Assembly: GCA_036278935.1 (NCBI GenBank)
Contig: DASUKA010000003.1
Span: forward strand, 1-39,150
Source of the DNA: DASSNR01 sp036278935
Lineage (GTDB): Bacteria; Gemmatimonadota; Gemmatimonadetes; Gemmatimonadales; Gemmatimonadaceae
DNA length: 39,150 bases
Direction of reading: 5' to 3'
Of this stretch, positions 16,952 through 25,552 are shown one piece after another; the stretch's first letter is position 1, and each line of letters starts with the position of its first letter. The notes below the pieces were generated by a model that worked only from the letters and a program-made list of their open reading frames with translations, was not told the origin of the DNA and ran no database searches. The translations under genes were made by a program, and so were the position numbers.

Positions 16952-17143
16952 CCTGCCCTCCTCGCTGCGTCCTGCGCGTGACGTGCACGTTCCGAGCCGC
17001 GTGCTGGTGGTGTGGCGCTGGTGCACACGCGCGAGTACGTTGCTGCTGATAGGGCCTCATTCGAGGCGCTCGATGCGGGCTGGCGCCGGCACGGCGTCCC
17101 CGCGCCATCCCTCGGCCGCGCCTCCGCCACGAGGAGCAGACGC

Positions 17144-18352
17144 ATGACGCACGCAACCCAACCGCTCACCCCCGCCGACGTCCGCGATACCGTCATCCAG
17201 TGGAGGCGGGAGCTCCACCGGAATCCCGAGCTCTCCTTTCACGAGGAACGCACCGCGCAATTCGTCCACGACACGCTGCTCGGCTTCGAGGGGCTGGATG
17301 TTTCCCGTCCCACCGCCACGAGCGTCATGGCGCGGCTGCACGGCGCGCGGCCGGGCCCGGTGCTCGCCATCCGCGCCGACATGGACGCGCTCCCGATCCA
17401 CGAGCGCAACACGCACGACTTCGTGTCCCGCAATCCGGGTGTGATGCACGCGTGCGGACACGACGGCCACACCTCCATGCTGCTGGGCGCCGCGCAGCTG
17501 TTGAGCGGCATGCGCGACGCGTTGCGCGGCGAGGTGCGCTTTCTCTTTCAGCACGCGGAGGAGCTCTTTCCCGGCGGCGCGCAGGAGATGGTGAAAGCCG
17601 GCGCGATGGAAGGTGTGGACACGGTGATCGGTGCGCACCTCTGGTCGCCGCTGGACTTCGGCAAGGTGGCTGTGGGGAGCGGCCCAGTGATGGCGGCACC
17701 GGACATCTTTCACATCACGGTGAAGGGACAGGGCGGGCACGCGGCCATGCCGCAGCAGACGGTGGACAGCGTGGCGGTGGCCGCGCAGGTGGTGACCAAC
17801 CTGCAGCACATCGTCTCGCGCAACGTGGACCCGATCGACAGCGCGGTGCTCTCGGTCACGCAGTTCCACGCCGGCAGCGCGGACAACATCATTCCGGCGA
17901 CGGCGGAGCTGGCCGGCACGGTGCGCACCTTCGACGCGGCGCTGCGCGCCCGGATGCCGGAGCTTCTGGAGCGCGTCGTGAAGGGGGTGACCGCGGCGCA
18001 CGGCGCGTCCTACGAGCTGACGTACGAGCGCGGCTATCACCCGGTGGTGAACGACGCGCAGGTGACCGACTTCATGCGGGGCGTGGTGGAGCACACGCTC
18101 GGCGCCGAGGCGCTCGTGCCGCAGCGGCCGATCATGGGGGCCGAGGATTTCTCCGCGTATCAGCAGCGCACGCCGGGATCGTTCTTCTTCATCGGGGCGC
18201 GCGACGAGGCGCGGGGCATCGTGCAGCCGCATCACCACGAGCGATTCGACATCGACGAGCGCGCGCTGGACTATGGCACGCGGCTGTTCGTGGCGGCGGC
18301 GCTCGAGTACTCGGGCGAGCCGGGCGCGGGGGCGGCGGGGGCCGGCGTGTGA
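17144..18352 (+). CDS. M20D-type metal-dependent amidohydrolase/carboxypeptidase
   Basis: 402 residues from an ATG with GAGGAG 7 nt upstream; the open frame runs 44 codons further up without support. M20 amidohydrolases of the hippurate / IAA-amino-acid / N-acyl-amino-acid type use two metals. Visible ligands are HACGHDGH (Cys104, His106), HAEE (Glu139/140) and the region GAHLWSP. The dimerisation lid carries KGQGGHAAMPQQTVDS, and the C-terminal ligand segment is GAEDFSAYQQRTPGSFFFIGA. It lacks a signal peptide, so cytoplasmic hydrolysis of imported N-acyl or peptide substrates is likely. Its stop overlaps the GTG of the DUF3311 gene (GTGA), making it the first gene of a scavenging operon. 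Confidence 0.93.
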   Translation: MTHATQPLTPADVRDTVIQWRRELHRNPELSFHEERTAQFVHDTLLGFEGLDVSRPTATSVMARLHGARPGPVLAIRADMDALPIHERNTHDFVSRNPGVMHACGHDGHTSMLLGAAQLLSGMRDALRGEVRFLFQHAEELFPGGAQEMVKAGAMEGVDTVIGAHLWSPLDFGKVAVGSGPVMAAPDIFHITVKGQGGHAAMPQQTVDSVAVAAQVVTNLQHIVSRNVDPIDSAVLSVTQFHAGSADNIIPATAELAGTVRTFDAALRARMPELLERVVKGVTAAHGASYELTYERGYHPVVNDAQVTDFMRGVVEHTLGAEALVPQRPIMGAEDFSAYQQRTPGSFFFIGARDEARGIVQPHHHERFDIDERALDYGTRLFVAAALEYSGEPGAGAAGAGV

Positions 18353-18591
18353 GGCGCTACCGGTGGCTGGCGCTCCTCTCGCCCATCGGGATGCTGGCCG
18401 GCGTGCCCTTCGCGAATCGCGTGGAGCCATACGTGTTGGGGCTCCCCTTTCTGCTCTTCTGGATGGTGCTCTGGGTGGTGCTCACCTCCATCCTCATGTG
18501 GGTAATCCTCCTGCTGGACCGCGCGCATGACCGCCACGCGCGTGCACAAGCCACAAGCTCCGTCTCGCGCCGTTCGGGGGACGCCGAGTGA
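18349..18591 (+). CDS. DUF3311 small membrane protein, symporter partner
   Basis: 80 residues starting with GTG, overlapping both the upstream stop and, by GTGA, the downstream symporter start. Two membrane spans are visible (about 7-23 and 29-56). The segment GVPFANRVEPYVLGLPFLLFW is the DUF3311 signature. Such proteins sit beside sodium:solute symporters and probably act as an accessory subunit, in the way YhdT accompanies PanF. The reading frame is fixed by the tight overlaps and conserved sequence. Confidence 0.88.
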   Translation: MRRYRWLALLSPIGMLAGVPFANRVEPYVLGLPFLLFWMVLWVVLTSILMWVILLLDRAHDRHARAQATSSVSRRSGDAE

Positions 18592-20123
18592 ACGCCGCGC
18601 TGCTCATCATCCTGGCTTTTCTGGCGATCGCTGTCTACCTGGGGGTGCTCGCGCGCCGCGGGCGGGAGATGACGCTGGAGCAGTGGAGCGTGGGCGGGCG
18701 TCACTTCGGCACCGTTTTCGTCTTCCTGCTCATGGCCGGGGAGATCTACACCACCTTCACCTTCCTGGGCGGAAGCGGGTGGGCGTACGGCAAGGGCGCG
18801 CCCGCGCTCTACATCCTCGGCTACGGCGCGCTGGCGTACGTGCTGTCGTACTTTCTGCTCCCGGTCATCTGGCGCTATGCCAAGGCGCATGGACTGGTAT
18901 CGCAGGCGGATTTCTTCGTGGCCAAGTACGAGAGCCCCGGGCTCGGCATCGTGGTCTCACTGGTGAGCGTGGCGGCTATCATCCCCTACCTGGTGCTGCA
19001 GCTCAAGGGGCTCGGCATCATCGTGTCGGAGGCATCGTACGGCTCCATCTCGGCCACCGCCGCGGTGTGGATCGGGACAGTGGCCGTGGTGGGGTACGTG
19101 GTGATCTCGGGCGTGCATGGCTCGGCGTGGACGTCGGTGCTGAAGGACGCGATGATCCTGAGCGTGGTCGTGGCGCTCGGCATCTACTTTCCGCTGCACG
19201 ATTACGGCGGCTACCACGCGATGTTCCACGCGATCGATACGGCAAAGCCGCACTTTCTCACGCTGCCCGCGAGCGGGATGAGCCCGAGCTGGCTGATCTC
19301 GACCGTGCTGCTGAGCGCGCTGGGCTTCTATATGTGGCCGCATTCCTTCGCGGCGTCGTATACGGCGCGCGATGAGGACGTGTTCCGTAAGAACGCCGTG
19401 ATCCTGCCGCTCTATCAGCTCGTGCTGCTCTTCGTGTTCTTCATCGGCTTTGCGGCGATCCTGCAAGTGCCGGGACTCACCGGCTCGGCGGCCGATCTCT
19501 CGCTCCTGCGACTGGTGAAGCAGGCTCTGCCGTCGTGGATCGTGGGACTGGTGGGCGCGGCGGGATTGCTGACGGCGCTCGTGCCCGGGTCGCTGCTTCT
19601 CATGGCGGCCGCCACGATCCTGGCCAAGAACGTGTACGCGCCGCTCGCGCCCGGCACGCCGGAGCGCACCGTCACCTGGCTGGCAAAGGCGCTGGTGCCC
19701 GTGGTGGCGCTCGTGTCGCTCATCTTCACGTTCAAGGGCGGGGAGACGCTGGTGGCGCTGCTGCTCATGGGGTACAACATGGTGACGCAGCTCTTCCCGA
19801 CACTCATCGCGTCGCTCGCGCGCCGGCCGCTGGCCACACGCGCGGGAGCGTATGCGGGAATCCTGGCGGGGGAGGCGACAGTTGCCGCGCTCTCGCTCGG
19901 GGGCGTCACCCTGACCACGCTCTTTCCCACGTGGCCGCACGTGGTGACGGATCTGAACGTGGGGATCGTCGCGCTCATCGTGAATGTGGTGGTACTCGTA
20001 GTGGTGAGCGCGGCAACACGGCGCGGCGGGGTGGTGATGGCTGAAGCGGGGCGGCCCGCGGGGGCGGTGATTGATCGCGAGACGGGTGCGTCGGCCGGCG
20101 CGCCGATCGCGGCGCCGGAATAG
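18588..20123 (+). CDS. Sodium:solute symporter (SSS family)
   Basis: 511 residues, GTG start, highly hydrophobic, with about 13 membrane spans. The N-terminal region (WSVGGRHFG, AGEIYTTFTFLGGSGWAYGKG) and the central signature region (FYMWPHSFAASYTARDEDVFRKNAV, LPGLL-type helices) fit the SSS transporters, sodium-driven carriers of sugars, amino acids or carboxylates. It lies between two M20 hydrolases and is coupled to DUF3311, so the substrate is probably an amino-acid derivative, small peptide or ureide that the neighbours hydrolyse; this is inference from context. The C-terminal 35 residues are polar. Confidence 0.92.
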   Translation: MNAALLIILAFLAIAVYLGVLARRGREMTLEQWSVGGRHFGTVFVFLLMAGEIYTTFTFLGGSGWAYGKGAPALYILGYGALAYVLSYFLLPVIWRYAKAHGLVSQADFFVAKYESPGLGIVVSLVSVAAIIPYLVLQLKGLGIIVSEASYGSISATAAVWIGTVAVVGYVVISGVHGSAWTSVLKDAMILSVVVALGIYFPLHDYGGYHAMFHAIDTAKPHFLTLPASGMSPSWLISTVLLSALGFYMWPHSFAASYTARDEDVFRKNAVILPLYQLVLLFVFFIGFAAILQVPGLTGSAADLSLLRLVKQALPSWIVGLVGAAGLLTALVPGSLLLMAAATILAKNVYAPLAPGTPERTVTWLAKALVPVVALVSLIFTFKGGETLVALLLMGYNMVTQLFPTLIASLARRPLATRAGAYAGILAGEATVAALSLGGVTLTTLFPTWPHVVTDLNVGIVALIVNVVVLVVVSAATRRGGVVMAEAGRPAGAVIDRETGASAGAPIAAPE

Positions 20124-20140
20124 CGCGTACGGCGTCCGGC

Positions 20141-21391
20141 ATGACCGGCGATTCCCGCCACATGCACGACGGTCTCCGAGTGAGTGACGAGCGCCTGCTC
20201 GCGCAGCTGCACACGCTCGCGGCCTTCGGCGCAACCGCGGAGGGCGGCGTCCAGCGCGTGGCCTACAGCGACGCGGACCTCGAGGCGCGGGCGTGCGCGA
20301 TGGACCTCATGCGCGCGGCGGAGCTGGACGTTCGCATTGACGCGGCCGGGAACATCATCGGCCGCCGTGCCGGTGAAGACGCCGAGCTGCCACCGCTCCT
20401 CTTCGGCTCGCACGTAGACTCGGTGCCGAATGGCGGCAACTACGATGGCCCGCTCGGCTCGCTCGCGGCCATCGAGGTGGCGCGGACGCTGACCGAGCAG
20501 GGCGTGCGCACGCGGCATCCTCTGGAGGTCGTGATCTTCCAGAACGAAGAGGGCGGGCTGGTGGGGAGCCGCGCGATGCGCGGCGATCTCTGCGCCGCGG
20601 ACCTCGATCGCGTGAGCGTCAGCGGCAAGACCATTGGCGAGGGGATCGTCGCGCTCGGCGGCGATCCCACCGCGCTCACCGGGGTGCGGCGTGCGCCCGG
20701 CAGCATCGCCGGCTATCTGGAGCTGCACATCGAGCAGGGGAGCGTGCTCGAGTCCGCGCGCGTCGACATCGGCGTGGTCGAGGGACTCGTGGGCATCCAG
20801 CATTGGGAGGTGACCGTCACCGGTGTTGCCTCTCACGCCGGCACCACGCCGATGTCCGGCCGTCGCGACGCGCTCCTGGCCGCGGCACGGTTCATCGAGG
20901 CGGTACATCGCGTGGTCACGGCGATGCCGGGCCCGCAGGTGGGAACGGTGGGACAGCTCGCGGTGCTGCCGGGTGCCGCGAACGTGATCCCCGGACGTGC
21001 GCGACTCACGCTCGAGTTGCGCGACACGGACGAGCGGAAGATCCACGCGCTCCACGAGCAGCTCGTGATCGCGGGGCGGGAGATCGCTGAATCCACTGGT
21101 ACCGCGATTGAGTTCCGGCAGACCAACATGAACCCACCAGCGCCCATGGACGAGCGGGTCCAGAGGGTGATCGCGGAATGCGCGGCTCGCCTGGGACTGA
21201 GCTGGATGTCCATGCCGAGCGGGGCGGGGCACGACGCGCAGAACATGGCGGTGCTCGGGCCGGCGGGCATGATATTCGTGCCGAGCGTGGGCGGCATCAG
21301 CCACGCGCCAGCGGAATTCACGACGCCCGCGGACGTGACGAACGGCGCGAACGTGCTGTTGCACGCGGTGCTGGCGCTCAGCGGGGGGTAG
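20141..21391 (+). CDS. Zn-dependent hydrolase, allantoate amidohydrolase / N-carbamoyl-L-amino-acid hydrolase type
   Basis: 416 residues. Members cleave N-carbamoyl or ureido groups from amino acids or allantoate using two metals. Visible motifs are GSHVDSVPNGGNYDGPLG (His91, Asp102), QNEEGG (Glu136/137), LHIEQG, the lid VASHAGTTPM, NVIPG, SGAGHDAQNM and VGGISHAPAE. This matches the M20 carbamoylase subgroup more closely than the M20D enzyme upstream. It follows the symporter by 17 bp. The start may be 20141 or the ATG at 20162; neither has a strong ribosome site. The context suggests salvage of nitrogen from imported carbamoyl-amino acids or ureides. Confidence 0.92.
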   Translation: MTGDSRHMHDGLRVSDERLLAQLHTLAAFGATAEGGVQRVAYSDADLEARACAMDLMRAAELDVRIDAAGNIIGRRAGEDAELPPLLFGSHVDSVPNGGNYDGPLGSLAAIEVARTLTEQGVRTRHPLEVVIFQNEEGGLVGSRAMRGDLCAADLDRVSVSGKTIGEGIVALGGDPTALTGVRRAPGSIAGYLELHIEQGSVLESARVDIGVVEGLVGIQHWEVTVTGVASHAGTTPMSGRRDALLAAARFIEAVHRVVTAMPGPQVGTVGQLAVLPGAANVIPGRARLTLELRDTDERKIHALHEQLVIAGREIAESTGTAIEFRQTNMNPPAPMDERVQRVIAECAARLGLSWMSMPSGAGHDAQNMAVLGPAGMIFVPSVGGISHAPAEFTTPADVTNGANVLLHAVLALSGG

Positions 21392-21587
21392 ACTGCGGAG
21401 CCGTGCGGCGCCTGGCCACCAGGAGCCCCCACGGAACTTGTACGCAACTGCGGGATTCCATCCTGTAGGCCGAGCCGGCGCTATTTCCTCAAGGCTGCAC
21501 GTCCGCGCATGCGGCATGCAGTGATGATGGGGCACCAGCCATCGCGCGTCGGATCGGCGCGGTCACTCGAGTTGAGCTGGATGATCC

Positions 21588-22541
21588 ATGTCGAAGGCGT
21601 CGCTGTTCCCGCTCTCCCACCCTCGTTTCCGCCGTCCGGTGCGTGTCGTCCGCGCGCATGTCGTGCGGCTGGCGCTCGCCAGTTGTGTCCTCGCGCTCAT
21701 CTCCATCCCCGCGCTGGCCCAGCATGACAGCACGGGCACGCTCACGCTGCACATCCTGGCGCACGAGAGCGCTCGTCCCCTCGAGGGGGCGTACATTCTC
21801 GTGGCGCCATCGGAGCACGGCATCACGGACACCACGGGGCACGTGCGCATTACCGGCATCCCGCCGGGCAAGCGCCTGGTGGTCATCCGGCGGCTCGGCT
21901 ACAAGAGCGAGCACATCCGCATTGCGTTCGCGCCGGGAAAGACAGTGGATGGCGATGTGGAGCTCCTCGTGCAGCCGGTGCAGCTGGCGGGGGTCACGGT
22001 GCGCGGACGGGGGCAGCGCGGCTGGCTCAGGGAGTCCGGCTTCTACAATCGGCGCCAGACGGGACTCGGCACCTTCCTCACGCGCGACGAGATTCTGTCG
22101 CGGGCCCACGGCGCGCAAGCGCTCAGCGATGTGCTCCGCGGATTGCCAAGTGTGCGGTTGCTGCCCGCGCGCGGCGGCTCGGGCTACGCGGTGGAAACGA
22201 CGCGCGGGCGGTGCTACGCGCAGGTCTTCGTGGACGGCATCCTGATCGCGGGTGATCAGAGCACGCGGATCCGCACCCAGCAGCTCACCAGCACGCAGAA
22301 GGCGCCCAACGGCTCGGATCAGTCCTCCTCCGGCACTGACGCATCGCCGGGACAACGTCTCACCGTGGAACGCGAGATCGATGGGGTGAACATCGACAAC
22401 CTGGTGCCGGTGAGCGACATCGCGGGCGTCGAGTGGTTCGCCGGCCCCGCGGAAACGCCGCCGCGCTTCAACCGCACGGGCGACGGCACGAGCGCGCCGG
22501 AATGCGGAACGCTGGTGATCTGGACGCGCGTCACTCCGTAG
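21588..22541 (+). CDS. Carboxypeptidase-regulatory-like + TonB plug protein without barrel
   Basis: 317 residues. A signal peptide (cleavage near ALAQ, residue 45) leads to a carboxypeptidase-regulatory-like Ig domain (about 48-125: GTLTLHILAHESARPLEGAY, GHVRITGIPPGKRLVVIRRLGY). A TonB-receptor plug-like domain follows (about 150-310: FLTRDEI, ALSDVLRGLPSVRL, VFVDGILI, VSDIAGVEWFAGPAETPPRF, CGTLVIWTR). The protein stops where a receptor would start its 22-strand barrel, and no barrel frame follows. Such plug-only proteins are frequent in high-GC groups with many SusC/TonB proteins. They are probably periplasmic, with unknown role. The start has a weak ribosome site. Confidence 0.85.
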   Translation: MSKASLFPLSHPRFRRPVRVVRAHVVRLALASCVLALISIPALAQHDSTGTLTLHILAHESARPLEGAYILVAPSEHGITDTTGHVRITGIPPGKRLVVIRRLGYKSEHIRIAFAPGKTVDGDVELLVQPVQLAGVTVRGRGQRGWLRESGFYNRRQTGLGTFLTRDEILSRAHGAQALSDVLRGLPSVRLLPARGGSGYAVETTRGRCYAQVFVDGILIAGDQSTRIRTQQLTSTQKAPNGSDQSSSGTDASPGQRLTVEREIDGVNIDNLVPVSDIAGVEWFAGPAETPPRFNRTGDGTSAPECGTLVIWTRVTP

Positions 22542-22551
22542 TGGCGGGGCG

Positions 22552-23787
22552 CTACTCTCCCGCCACCGTCGCCCCGAATTCCACGCCCCGCCGCTCGCGC
22601 CCCGCCGCCACCGCCAGCACGCCGCCCACGCATACGATGAGCGCCGCGAGTGCCATGGACACGGCGTATGTGGTGTGCGCCGCTAGCACCGCCTCCAGAT
22701 ACGCAATGGAGCTGGCGATCAGCACGCCGCACTGGTAGGCGAAGCCGGGAAGAAAACCGCGCACCGAATCCGGAGAGAGCTCCGTGATGTGGGCGGGGAT
22801 CACGCCCCACGCGCCCTGCACCATGAACTGCATGAGAAAGGCGCCGGCCACCAGCAGCGCGACCGACGGCGCGAAGGCCCAGAGGGGGATGCTGGCGATG
22901 GCGAGCAGCAGCGCGATGATGATGGCCCGCCGCCGGCCGATGCGATCGGAGTAGAGCCCGAATACCACGCCGCCCACAATCGCGCCGACCATCGAGAACG
23001 CGGTGAGCGCGGCGCGCTGGTGCGGCGTGAAATTCCAACTCCGCTGCAAGAAGGTGGGGTAGAGATCCTGCGTGCCGTGCGACACGAAGTTCATCATCGC
23101 CATGAGCAGCGTGAGGTAGAGGAATATCTTCCAGTGCGACACGATCCCCCGCCCCAGCTCGCTCCAGCTTCCATGCTTCGTGCGTTCCCACACCTCGGAC
23201 TCCTTCACCCCCAGCCGCACGTAGATGGCGAGCAGCGCCGGCAGCCCGCCCAGGAAGAACATCGGTCGCCATCCCCAGCGGGGAAAGACGAAGAAGTACG
23301 CGACAGCGGCGAGCAGGTACCCGAACGCGTATCCCTCCTGCAGCAGTCCCGAGAGCACGCCGCGAAAGCGCGTGGGCGCTTTCTCCATCGCCAGCGTCGC
23401 CCCCACGCCCCACTCGCCGCCCATCCCGATGCCGTACAGCGCGCGCAGCACGAGAAAGACCGTGAAGCTGGGCGCCAGCCCGGTCAGCACCTCTACCACC
23501 GAGAAGAAGATGAGGTCGATGATGAGCGGAAGCCGCCGGCCGTAGCGATCGGCCAGGAGGCCGAAGATGAACGCCCCCACCGGGCGGAAGGCGAGCGTGA
23601 GGGTGAGCGAGAGCGCGACGGCGGCGTCGCTCTTTCCGAACTCCGCGCCGATGGAGGTGAGCGCGAAGACGACGAGAAAGAAATCGAACGCGTCGAGCGT
23701 CCAGCCGAGGAACGCCGCGAGCACTGCGGCGCCGCGATCGCGCGCCGTGGGCTGGACCTGCGACGACGTGGTGTGAACGACAGTCAT
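22552..23787 (-). CDS. MFS transporter, metabolite:H+ symporter type
   Basis: 411 residues with 12 predicted membrane spans. Motif A is GLLADRYGRRLPLI after span 2, with a second copy GLYSDRIGRRRAII in the C-half. The opening WTLDAFDFFLVVFAL and GMGGEWGVGATLAME are typical of the aromatic acid / sialate / carboxylate:H+ symporter branch (NanT, JEN1-like). The substrate is likely an organic anion but cannot be fixed from sequence. The gene is convergent with the plug protein (10 bp apart) and 55 bp downstream of the aspartyl protease gene on the same strand. Confidence 0.92.
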   Translation of the reverse strand: MTVVHTTSSQVQPTARDRGAAVLAAFLGWTLDAFDFFLVVFALTSIGAEFGKSDAAVALSLTLTLAFRPVGAFIFGLLADRYGRRLPLIIDLIFFSVVEVLTGLAPSFTVFLVLRALYGIGMGGEWGVGATLAMEKAPTRFRGVLSGLLQEGYAFGYLLAAVAYFFVFPRWGWRPMFFLGGLPALLAIYVRLGVKESEVWERTKHGSWSELGRGIVSHWKIFLYLTLLMAMMNFVSHGTQDLYPTFLQRSWNFTPHQRAALTAFSMVGAIVGGVVFGLYSDRIGRRRAIIIALLLAIASIPLWAFAPSVALLVAGAFLMQFMVQGAWGVIPAHITELSPDSVRGFLPGFAYQCGVLIASSIAYLEAVLAAHTTYAVSMALAALIVCVGGVLAVAAGRERRGVEFGATVAGE

Positions 23788-23842
23788 GGCGATGGCCTGG
23801 TCGGTGCGACGAACGCCGTGTGTGAGAACGCGGGTGTCACCG

Positions 23843-24862
23843 TCACGATGCCTGCTCGAAGTACGCGCGGCTGTGCGGGTAGTCCACCGTCACGCGAAAG
23901 TATTGGAGCGCCGAGCCGCCGAGCGCGCCCTCGATGCGCCGGTCCATGAACTGCGACATGTAGTCGTGGAAGTTCCGGTCTGCCCGCGCGGTGAACCAGA
24001 CCGGCCCCACCGTGTAGCCGCCCACCGAGACATTCGGGACTTCGATCATCGACAGGCCCGAGTGCACTTCGGCGCGCTGGACCACGCGCCAGTCGGGATG
24101 CTTTGCGTGCCACCCGTCGAAGATGCTCTGCGTGATGAAGCTCGTGGCCCGCTCGGCGGGGCCGTCGTCGCCGATCGCGGCGAGCGCGCTCCTGGTGAGG
24201 GTGGTCGTCGCCCCGGTGTCGAAGAGCAGATCGAGCGAATCGCCGTCGATCATTACGCGAATGCGCGGGAAGTTCGCGCCGTGCACCGTGCCGGTATCAT
24301 CCTGGAAACCCAGCACCACGGTGTGCTCGGGGTCGCCGCGCACCGTGTCGCCTGCCGCATGCAGCCAGAGCCGCCCGCGCGGGTAGTCGAACGTCCAGAC
24401 GCGCCCCGCGAACCACTGCTGTCCGAGCATGCCGGACCAGTGCGCGATGCTCGGCGAGAGCGAGACCTCCTTCGCCAGCGCACTCGCCGGCGTGACGAGC
24501 AGCCGGCGGCCCGGGCTCCCCAGCGGCGGCGGGATTGTGGCGTCCGGCTTGAACGCCGGCAGCTGGACGGCATAGACCGTGTCCATCCCGTTCCGGATCA
24601 TGGCGATCTGCTGCTGAAGCTTCAGCCGCTGCACGACATCCGCGGTGAGCCAGAGGCCACCCCCCGTATCCGTATAGAGCTCGAGCGTATCCCCGCTCGT
24701 CGTGACAGGCCGCACGAAGAAGCGGCCGGCATCATACCGCGCGGGCAGTGCCGTCGCGTGCGCGGCAAGCTCCATCGCGCCCGCCCCGCCCCCGCTGCAT
24801 CCAAGCGTGAGGAGGAGGACCGCCATGGATGGTGCCGCACCCGTCGTCAGCCCGCTGCGCAT
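23843..24862 (-). CDS. Two-lobed aspartyl protease-like lipoprotein
   Basis: 339 residues from an ATG preceded by GGGAGA; the open frame runs 34 codons further up. The signal sequence ends in a lipobox at Cys22 (LTLGCSG). Two Asp-Thr-Gly motifs are present: YTDTGGG (Asp65) and LFDTGATTT (Asp215). This gives a pepsin-like two-lobe layout in one chain rather than a retropepsin dimer. The remainder shows beta-rich lobes and a GALGGSALQYFRVTVDY segment typical of the C-terminal lobe in bacterial aspartyl-protease-like proteins. The first DTG context (DTGGG) lacks the usual Ser/Thr after Gly, so activity is uncertain. A periplasm-facing location is predicted. Confidence 0.82.
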   Translation of the reverse strand: MRSGLTTGAAPSMAVLLLTLGCSGGGAGAMELAAHATALPARYDAGRFFVRPVTTSGDTLELYTDTGGGLWLTADVVQRLKLQQQIAMIRNGMDTVYAVQLPAFKPDATIPPPLGSPGRRLLVTPASALAKEVSLSPSIAHWSGMLGQQWFAGRVWTFDYPRGRLWLHAAGDTVRGDPEHTVVLGFQDDTGTVHGANFPRIRVMIDGDSLDLLFDTGATTTLTRSALAAIGDDGPAERATSFITQSIFDGWHAKHPDWRVVQRAEVHSGLSMIEVPNVSVGGYTVGPVWFTARADRNFHDYMSQFMDRRIEGALGGSALQYFRVTVDYPHSRAYFEQAS

Positions 24863-25055
24863 CGCGTCTCCCTGGTTGGGTGATGAGAACCTTCTGTTGG
24901 CGTCCGCGTGCGGGTATGGTTCGAGAGGTGCACGCATGCCCCGCGGTGCACGTCTGTGCTGCATGCGCAGCGAAACGCGGGCGGACGGTCGGAGCGGGTA
25001 TCACCCGCAGAGCAGACGCCAAAATACGAGCCAGTCCCCGAAAGAGAAAGCCTTC

Positions 25056-25373
25056 ATGATCACTCCCAAACAGCGCGCGGCGCTGCGCGCCGAGGCACAT
25101 CACGTACAGCCCACCGTCCATCTCGGACAGCAGGGCATGACGCCGACGCTGCTTCAGACGCTCGATGACATGCTTCGCACTCGCGAGCTGGTGAAGATCG
25201 CCGTCAGCCGCAACGCGGAGCTCGGTGCGCGCGACGCTGCGGACGCCCTGGCCCGCGCGACGGACGCCGACGTAGTGCAGGTGATCGGCCGCAAGGTCAC
25301 GCTCTACCGGGAGAACCCCGCGCTGGAGAAGCCAGCCGGCGAGCCGCCGCCGTGGCGAATGGCGAGAGAGTAG
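25056..25373 (+). CDS. yhbY: YhbY/CRS1-YhbY (CRM) domain RNA-binding protein
   Basis: 105 residues. The whole protein is a CRM domain: KQRAALRAEAHHVQPTVHLG with QGMTPTLLQTLDDML, then RELVKIAV and GRKVTLYREN. YhbY binds pre-50S ribosomal particles in E. coli, so a ribosome-assembly role is likely. The ATG at 25056 was chosen because the family begins exactly here, although the frame is open for 118 codons upstream. The last residues (RMARE) and the stop codon fall at the edge of a purine-rich repeat element, so the native C-terminus may have been altered. Confidence 0.9.
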   Translation: MITPKQRAALRAEAHHVQPTVHLGQQGMTPTLLQTLDDMLRTRELVKIAVSRNAELGARDAADALARATDADVVQVIGRKVTLYRENPALEKPAGEPPPWRMARE

Positions 25374-25552
25374 AAAGGCGAGAAAGGAGAGAGGAGAAAG
25401 GCGAGAGGGAGCGGATCAGTGGATCAGTGGGTCACAAACGGCCCGCAGGAGCACAGCCCTCTCTCCCACATGCCGTTCCCCTGCACCCCATACCCTACTC
25501 CCTTACACCCTCTCCTTTCTCCTCTCTCCTCTCTCGCTCTCCGCTACCCGCC
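25374..25552. repeat. Purine-rich imperfect palindromic element (copy 1)
   Basis: A G/A-only arm at about 25374-25411 is mirrored by a C/T-only arm at about 25509-25546, so the element can fold into a long imperfect hairpin. Its inner right part (about 25470-25511: GCCGTTCCCC, ACCCCATACCCTACTCCC, TTACACCCT) is clearly related to the element at 29612-29716. It lies between convergent genes and supplies the stop codon of each: TAG for yhbY at the left, and TAA for the molybdenum hydroxylase at 25503, read in reverse. Confidence 0.75.

Noticed and set aside
19415..21535. 706-codon minus-strand open frame opposite the symporter and carbamoylase genes
   Set aside because: Both overlapped genes have clear family motifs. 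The antisense translation is His/Arg-rich shadow sequence.
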